Assembly (NCBI GenBank): GCA_045564455.1
Contig: JBJLHG010000002.1
Coordinates: 744,001-808,000 of the forward strand
DNA length: 64,000 nucleotides
Direction of reading: 5' to 3'
Source of the DNA: CASICS01 sp045564455
GTDB taxonomy: Bacteria > Pseudomonadota > Gammaproteobacteria > Magnimaribacterales > AG-339-G14
Part shown: positions 60,204-64,000 of the stretch, in pieces
Numbering within the stretch: the stretch's first letter is position 1
Layout of the letters: every line of letters begins with the position of its first letter
The notes under the pieces: generated by a model
What the model was told of the DNA's origin: nothing
Database searches by the model: none
The model's input: the letters and a program-made list of their open reading frames with translations, nothing else
Program-made: the position numbers and the translations under genes

Positions 60204-63101
60204 ATGAATAAAAAAATTTTTTTAATCTTTGTATTACTTTTTAACATAAATTTATTTTCAGCAGATTATGATGATGATGCTGCAAAAGTTGATTTTTATG
60301 TGCCAGGTATTTTGGCTAATGACGCAATATCTCAGGTAAATTTCCTATTATGTTTTTTAACAAATACAAATTTTGGAACTTTTACTAATGCAGGTCCATA
60401 CAAAGCTTTAATTGATGAACCTTCATGTGAAAAAGCTGATGGAACCGATGCAGTTGCAGAACAACAAGCAGCAACTGGTGGAAGTGCCGTAACTTCCACA
60501 GACACTGCAGCAGCTTCTGTTGAAGAAGTTACCTATAGCCCTGGTATTTTAAATGTAACTTCTAATACCGATGGTGTAATAACTGGAAATGGCTGGTTTG
60601 ATATTGAAATTGAGATGGGACCAGCAGTTTACGCTGCTTCAAAAGTATACGTGCAAAGTGTTTTAACGGCTGATAAAAACGAGACAGCTGGCCGACCTTA
60701 TGGAAATTTTACTATGACTTATGAAATTAAAACTTCTGAAGCCGTTAATATGGGAGGAGGACAAACTCTGGCATCTGGAACAACTATTATGCAAGGTTAC
60801 CTAGACATACTTGGGACAAGGATAAAATACTATGAAGATGGTCCTTTTTTCACACCTAGATCGATTATGGGGGACGTTGTTAATAATAAGCGAGACGGGT
60901 ATTTGCTTTCAAATATTCAGAAATTTTCTGGTAACGATACAGTAGATAATTACCAAGCAAGATACAGAATATTTCAAGATGATACGAATGGGATTTATTG
61001 TCAGAGTTTTGATAGTGCGGTTAAGTATAATCAAGGTGCTCAAGGTTTAGTTGCTTCCACTACAACTTATGCCGATTCGACTGCATTTAACACTGAAATT
61101 GCAGATGCATTATCACAGAATCCATCCGCACAAGTCGAAACAGAAGGAGGAACAGCAGGAAGTATTACTGGAGAACATTGCTGGAGTACTAATGTAGATG
61201 ATGCAACTAGACAAGTTTATCAATATGGAACTTATTCAAGTTCAACAGGAGCTAAATACGACCTAACAAATACTTCTCTGTCTTTAGAAGCGAACTCTAC
61301 GGACAATACTGCATTAACTAAATCTATTCATGCGCACGCTAGTTATTATGGAACACATGTTAGAGATTCAGATAAATCAAATGTTACCGATTCAACGGTC
61401 TTTAAAAATCAAAGAAATTCTTCCGATACAGATACTTATAATTTAAGAAAAAATTATTATCAGATCTTTCAAAAATCCTCTTCAACAAAAGCTCTTAATC
61501 AGTTAGATGGAGTTGGCTTTCAGTGGTATATAGGACATTACAAAACACATCCTACTTGGAGTTCTAAAATTGGCGACATTGGCCTGAATTTGCCAACCAC
61601 TGGAAATTGCGATGCTACTGATGGTAATTGCCCTGAATATTCAGGAATAATTTCCGTCAGCGGTAATGCCATTACCTTCACTGCTACTCATGGCATGGAT
61701 TGGAATGCAAGGATAAAACCTTTTGAGTTGAATACTGCTTTGACTTTTACTTCAGCTAGCTGGGTAGAGCATATGACCCAAGGTTCAGGTTGGAATGAAA
61801 ATATGTATTTCTATAATCCAGATTCTAGAGAGCAATATCGAATTCCTTATACCGCATTTCAAGAAGTTGGTAATCCATTGGTAAAAATTACTAGCGAGTC
61901 TAAAGTTGATATCGCTGATTTAGAAGGAAAAACTTTTATATGTGTCGAACGATGTTTAGGCGCAACCAATTTGAATGATGCTATTTCAGAAGCATTTAGT
62001 AGCGTTGATGCTGAAGCTGCACCAGCAACATTAAATAAAACGCCTTATGTCGATAAAGGCCCTTATTTCAAAGTTGATTTCTATTACGATAGCAACGGTA
62101 ATGGCGATCAAGATGGATCTGAAAATACTGAAGGTGCAGGTCGATATAATAATATTGGCGGCGTAGTTGAGGCTGATTTATCTAGTTACACCGTTACTAA
62201 TGGAATACTTGTTGGTGCAAGTGTTGATGGGGGCAATATTGCCTGGTCATCAACAATTGCTGGAAAATTAAATTCCGAAAGTTATAGAAATGGCATAAGA
62301 AAATATAGCTATAAAACAAAAAATCCTTCTTATAACGAAGATAATTGGACTAACCGATATGGTCATTCTTTCCGTATGAATGCTGTGGAAAATACCAATA
62401 AAAGTAATATTAAATGTGAGGTTGATAGTAGTGGCAATTCAAGAGGTCATACCGATCGATATCGATCTGTTTCTCAGGATACTCTTTTGCTTGTGTCAGG
62501 AGATTCCTATTACTGTGCTGAAAAAATCAGAGACGGTAGTGTTACTTCTTATACTTTTGAATTAACCAAGAGACCCGATTATAGGGTTTACAATGCAACG
62601 GATGCACAAATTACTTCAATATCTGCACCAAAGAGCTATGAATATACTGTTCCTGCTAGCGGCATTACTTATAATTTTGCAAATACAAATTTAGCAGGAA
62701 AAAAATATACACTTAAGTTTGAAGGTTTCGGAGAACTTCATAATTTTCCAGGACGAGTCTTCAACACATGTACTGGAGTTGAAGTTGGACGATATGTTGA
62801 TTCTTGGAATCAATGTTATCGATTCATTCCAGAGTTCACATTGCCTGATGGCGCAGTCTTGACTGATAAAACGGGTAGTGATCATATTAAGGTTAGAGCC
62901 TTAAAGGGGGACGAATACTTGAAAAAGCTTGTTAATTTGCCTACTGGAAGATCCTATACAAAAACTTTTAACGATTTACCTACTGCCAATGATTTAGTTG
63001 CAGTTAGTACAGTTATTGGCAGTGTTCCAACGACTGGAATTCTTAATAACGGTAACGCTTCTGTAATTCAGGGAGAAACTGTAGCACCTCCAAGTCAGTA
63101 A
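60204..63101 (+). CDS. large secreted protein, unknown function
   Basis: A 965-residue protein with a signal peptide (MNKKIFLIFVLLFNINLFSA, cut near residue 20; no lipobox). The mature chain is acidic, Asn/Thr/Ser-rich and beta-like. Residues 629-640 (DSNGNGDQDGSE) form a perfect EF-hand-type calcium loop with acidic or amide ligands at 1,3,5,7,9,12. Paired cysteines (CDATDGNC, FICVERC, VFNTC...NQC) point to disulfides. No enzyme motif is recognised. It starts 18 bases after the cupredoxin-like lipoprotein gene and is followed by a hairpin terminator. The two genes form one transcription unit, likely exported together. Confidence 0.8.
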   Translation: MNKKIFLIFVLLFNINLFSADYDDDAAKVDFYVPGILANDAISQVNFLLCFLTNTNFGTFTNAGPYKALIDEPSCEKADGTDAVAEQQAATGGSAVTSTDTAAASVEEVTYSPGILNVTSNTDGVITGNGWFDIEIEMGPAVYAASKVYVQSVLTADKNETAGRPYGNFTMTYEIKTSEAVNMGGGQTLASGTTIMQGYLDILGTRIKYYEDGPFFTPRSIMGDVVNNKRDGYLLSNIQKFSGNDTVDNYQARYRIFQDDTNGIYCQSFDSAVKYNQGAQGLVASTTTYADSTAFNTEIADALSQNPSAQVETEGGTAGSITGEHCWSTNVDDATRQVYQYGTYSSSTGAKYDLTNTSLSLEANSTDNTALTKSIHAHASYYGTHVRDSDKSNVTDSTVFKNQRNSSDTDTYNLRKNYYQIFQKSSSTKALNQLDGVGFQWYIGHYKTHPTWSSKIGDIGLNLPTTGNCDATDGNCPEYSGIISVSGNAITFTATHGMDWNARIKPFELNTALTFTSASWVEHMTQGSGWNENMYFYNPDSREQYRIPYTAFQEVGNPLVKITSESKVDIADLEGKTFICVERCLGATNLNDAISEAFSSVDAEAAPATLNKTPYVDKGPYFKVDFYYDSNGNGDQDGSENTEGAGRYNNIGGVVEADLSSYTVTNGILVGASVDGGNIAWSSTIAGKLNSESYRNGIRKYSYKTKNPSYNEDNWTNRYGHSFRMNAVENTNKSNIKCEVDSSGNSRGHTDRYRSVSQDTLLLVSGDSYYCAEKIRDGSVTSYTFELTKRPDYRVYNATDAQITSISAPKSYEYTVPASGITYNFANTNLAGKKYTLKFEGFGELHNFPGRVFNTCTGVEVGRYVDSWNQCYRFIPEFTLPDGAVLTDKTGSDHIKVRALKGDEYLKKLVNLPTGRSYTKTFNDLPTANDLVAVSTVIGSVPTTGILNNGNASVIQGETVAPPSQ

Positions 63102-63107
63102 TTTATT

Positions 63108-63128
63108 GACCTTCTTTTTAAGAAGGTC
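63108..63128 (+). terminator. hairpin terminator after the secreted-protein gene
   Basis: GACCTTCTT (63108-63116) and AAGAAGGTC (63120-63128) form a perfect 9-bp stem with a TTT loop. Only TT and then AAATTA follow, so the U-tract is weak. It starts 6 bases after the stop codon. Confidence 0.7.
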
Positions 63129-63142
63129 TTAAATTACGCTTT

Positions 63143-63400
63143 ATGGATCAAGATAGTTTAAATAGAATCATCGAAATGGCCTGGGAAGACAGGACTCCTT
63201 TCGATATCATTTACAAAGAATTTAATATTACTCAAAACGATTTAGAGCGTTTGATGAGAAATAATTTAAAGCCAAGAAGCTTTAAACTTTGGAGAAAAAG
63301 AGTTTCAGGCAGAAAAACTAAACATTTGATCAAAAGAGGATTCTCTATTGGAAGACATAGATGCGATAGACAAGGAAAACTTGTTACTAAAAAAAGATAA
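63143..63400 (+). CDS. TIGR03643-family protein
   Basis: An 85-residue basic protein. It opens DSLNRIIEMAWEDRTPFDII and continues YKEFNITQNDLERLMRNNLK, then FKLWRKRVSGRKTKHLIKRG. It matches a small, widespread family of unknown role; the helix-turn-helix-like centre suggests nucleic-acid binding. The last 53 bases also encode the start of the next protein in another frame. Confidence 0.85.
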   Translation: MDQDSLNRIIEMAWEDRTPFDIIYKEFNITQNDLERLMRNNLKPRSFKLWRKRVSGRKTKHLIKRGFSIGRHRCDRQGKLVTKKR

Positions 63401-63674
63401 TTTTCAAAAAATCTACAAAGAACTATCTAAAGAAATAAATGAAGTTTCTTTTAAATCAAACAAAACTTCTATTGCTTTTACTTTTGATTCTCAAAATCCT
63501 GACCCAATTGAAATTTCATTTGAAATCATCAATAAGCTTTATAGAGTATCGTACTGGGATGGCTACGCTGTAAATGAATATTACGACTATAAAAATTTTA
63601 ATAAGGCCTTCAAAAAGTTTGGTAAATTTTCCTTAAAAGCTTTAAGTAATATAAAAAAATTTGGAATTAAGTGA
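63348..63674 (+). CDS. hypothetical protein, TTG start overlapping upstream gene
   Basis: A 108-residue protein with no recognised family. The start TTG at 63348 has AGAGGA 7 bases upstream, so a 53-base out-of-frame overlap with the TIGR03643 gene looks genuine. The body is Lys/Asn/Phe-rich with IAFTFDSQNPDPIEISFEII and AVNEYYDYKNFNKAFKKFGK. A later TTG at 63381 is the alternative. The stop lies 2 bases from the convergent partial gene. Confidence 0.55.
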   Translation: MEDIDAIDKENLLLKKDNFQKIYKELSKEINEVSFKSNKTSIAFTFDSQNPDPIEISFEIINKLYRVSYWDGYAVNEYYDYKNFNKAFKKFGKFSLKALSNIKKFGIK

Positions 63675-63676
63675 TT

Positions 63677-64000
63677 TTAGATAAAAACTAATACAGCTGC
63701 TATTGTTGTTAATAATGTAGAGCCTGAAATTCCCTGAACATTTCTATCTAGCTCATAAGATTTTCCTAAAAGTTTAATATGGACTGGCGGAACACCATTT
63801 ACATCATTAAGCTTGCCGCCATAAAGAGACATTGACAAAAGAGCTATCCAAAAACTTATTAGCCATATAAAAACCAACGTAATTGCAATCAATAAATTAG
63901 AAAAACTTGGCGCTATCCATAATAAAAACACCACAAAGTATCCAGTTGCAGCTAGCGCGCATACTTGCCATACCAAATGATAGCGAGCATGGCCTGTCCA
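63677..64000 (-). CDS. membrane protein, N-terminus cut by window end
   Basis: The frame is open from the right edge to a stop at 63677 and encodes at least 108 residues. It begins TGHARYHLVWQV and includes three hydrophobic segments and a C-terminal helix. An internal TTG at 63976 would give 99 residues, but the frame continues upstream without a stop and the TGHARxHLVWQ stretch looks conserved, so the real start lies outside. The family resembles small DUF-type membrane proteins; function unknown. Confidence 0.7.
   Translation of the reverse strand, partial: WTGHARYHLVWQVCALAATGYFVVFLLWIAPSFSNLLIAITLVFIWLISFWIALLSMSLYGGKLNDVNGVPPVHIKLLGKSYELDRNVQGISGSTLLTTIAAVLVFI

Noticed and set aside
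1..64000. CRISPR arrays, insertion sequences, prophage or defence islands
   Set aside because: No spaced direct repeats, transposase, integrase, nuclease-helicase or terminal repeats were seen.

Overview
The window is AT-rich bacterial chromosome, very densely packed, with gammaproteobacterial gene content: NhaB, MlaA, RNase E, PrlC, BolA, TrhO, the block fabG-acpP-fabF-mltG-tmk-holB, and csrA next to tRNA-Arg(ACG). The base composition, the small gaps and the many lipid/acyl-CoA genes suggest a streamlined marine heterotroph of the SAR86 kind; that name is inference, since no rRNA or marker phylogeny is available here. There is no insertion sequence, prophage, CRISPR array or rRNA operon.

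Layout. 1-8.8 kb: argG, then a reverse-strand run metG / separate tRNA-binding domain / TrxR-type ferredoxin reductase / fabD, then mlaA and a reverse run nhaB > dusA > TerB-like > serine hydrolase. 10.3-13.5 kb: nudC, and rne with a 249-base leader. 13.5-19.5 kb: rluC, rpmF, fabG, acpP, fabF, mltG, tmk, holB, lacking the usual plsX and fabH. 19.5-34 kb: PQQ sugar dehydrogenase, an HD-domain protein, two GPH-type sugar transporters bracketing a rhomboid protease and a DUF3604 protein, bolA-trhO, an MMPL/RND exporter, an alpha-methylacyl-CoA racemase and tatD. 34-41.5 kb: thioesterase, MoxR/VWA pair, YadGH-like ABC exporter, tRNA-Ser(GGA), acyltransferase, csrA, tRNA-Arg(ACG), cytochrome P450. 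41.5-53 kb: MscS channel, purU, VOC protein, reverse-transsulfuration pair (cystathionine beta-synthase and gamma-lyase type), a GST / acyl-CoA synthetase / double DSBA-fold operon, and prlC. 53-64 kb: an overlooked lipoprotein with a non-standard start, an acyl-CoA ligase / crotonase / SDR catabolic block, a cupredoxin-like lipoprotein followed by a 965-residue secreted protein of unknown function, and small conserved genes.

How the genes work together. Lipid themes dominate: fatty-acid synthesis (fabD, fabG, acpP, fabF), outer-membrane lipid transport (mlaA), phospholipid acylation, and several acyl-CoA modules (two CoA ligases, crotonase, several SDRs, a racemase, a thioesterase, a P450) that look fit for breaking down lipids or branched/terpenoid acids. 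RNA metabolism is also well represented (rne, nudC, csrA, rluC, dusA, trhO, two tRNAs).

The points I would follow first are: the RNase E that lacks the zinc-link cysteines; the split methionyl-tRNA synthetase; the secreted cupredoxin/965-residue pair; the lipoprotein whose only full-length reading needs an ATT or ATA start; the acyltransferase gene that starts 7 bases after a tRNA CCA end; and the convergent gene pairs whose stop codons interlock in 4 bases.
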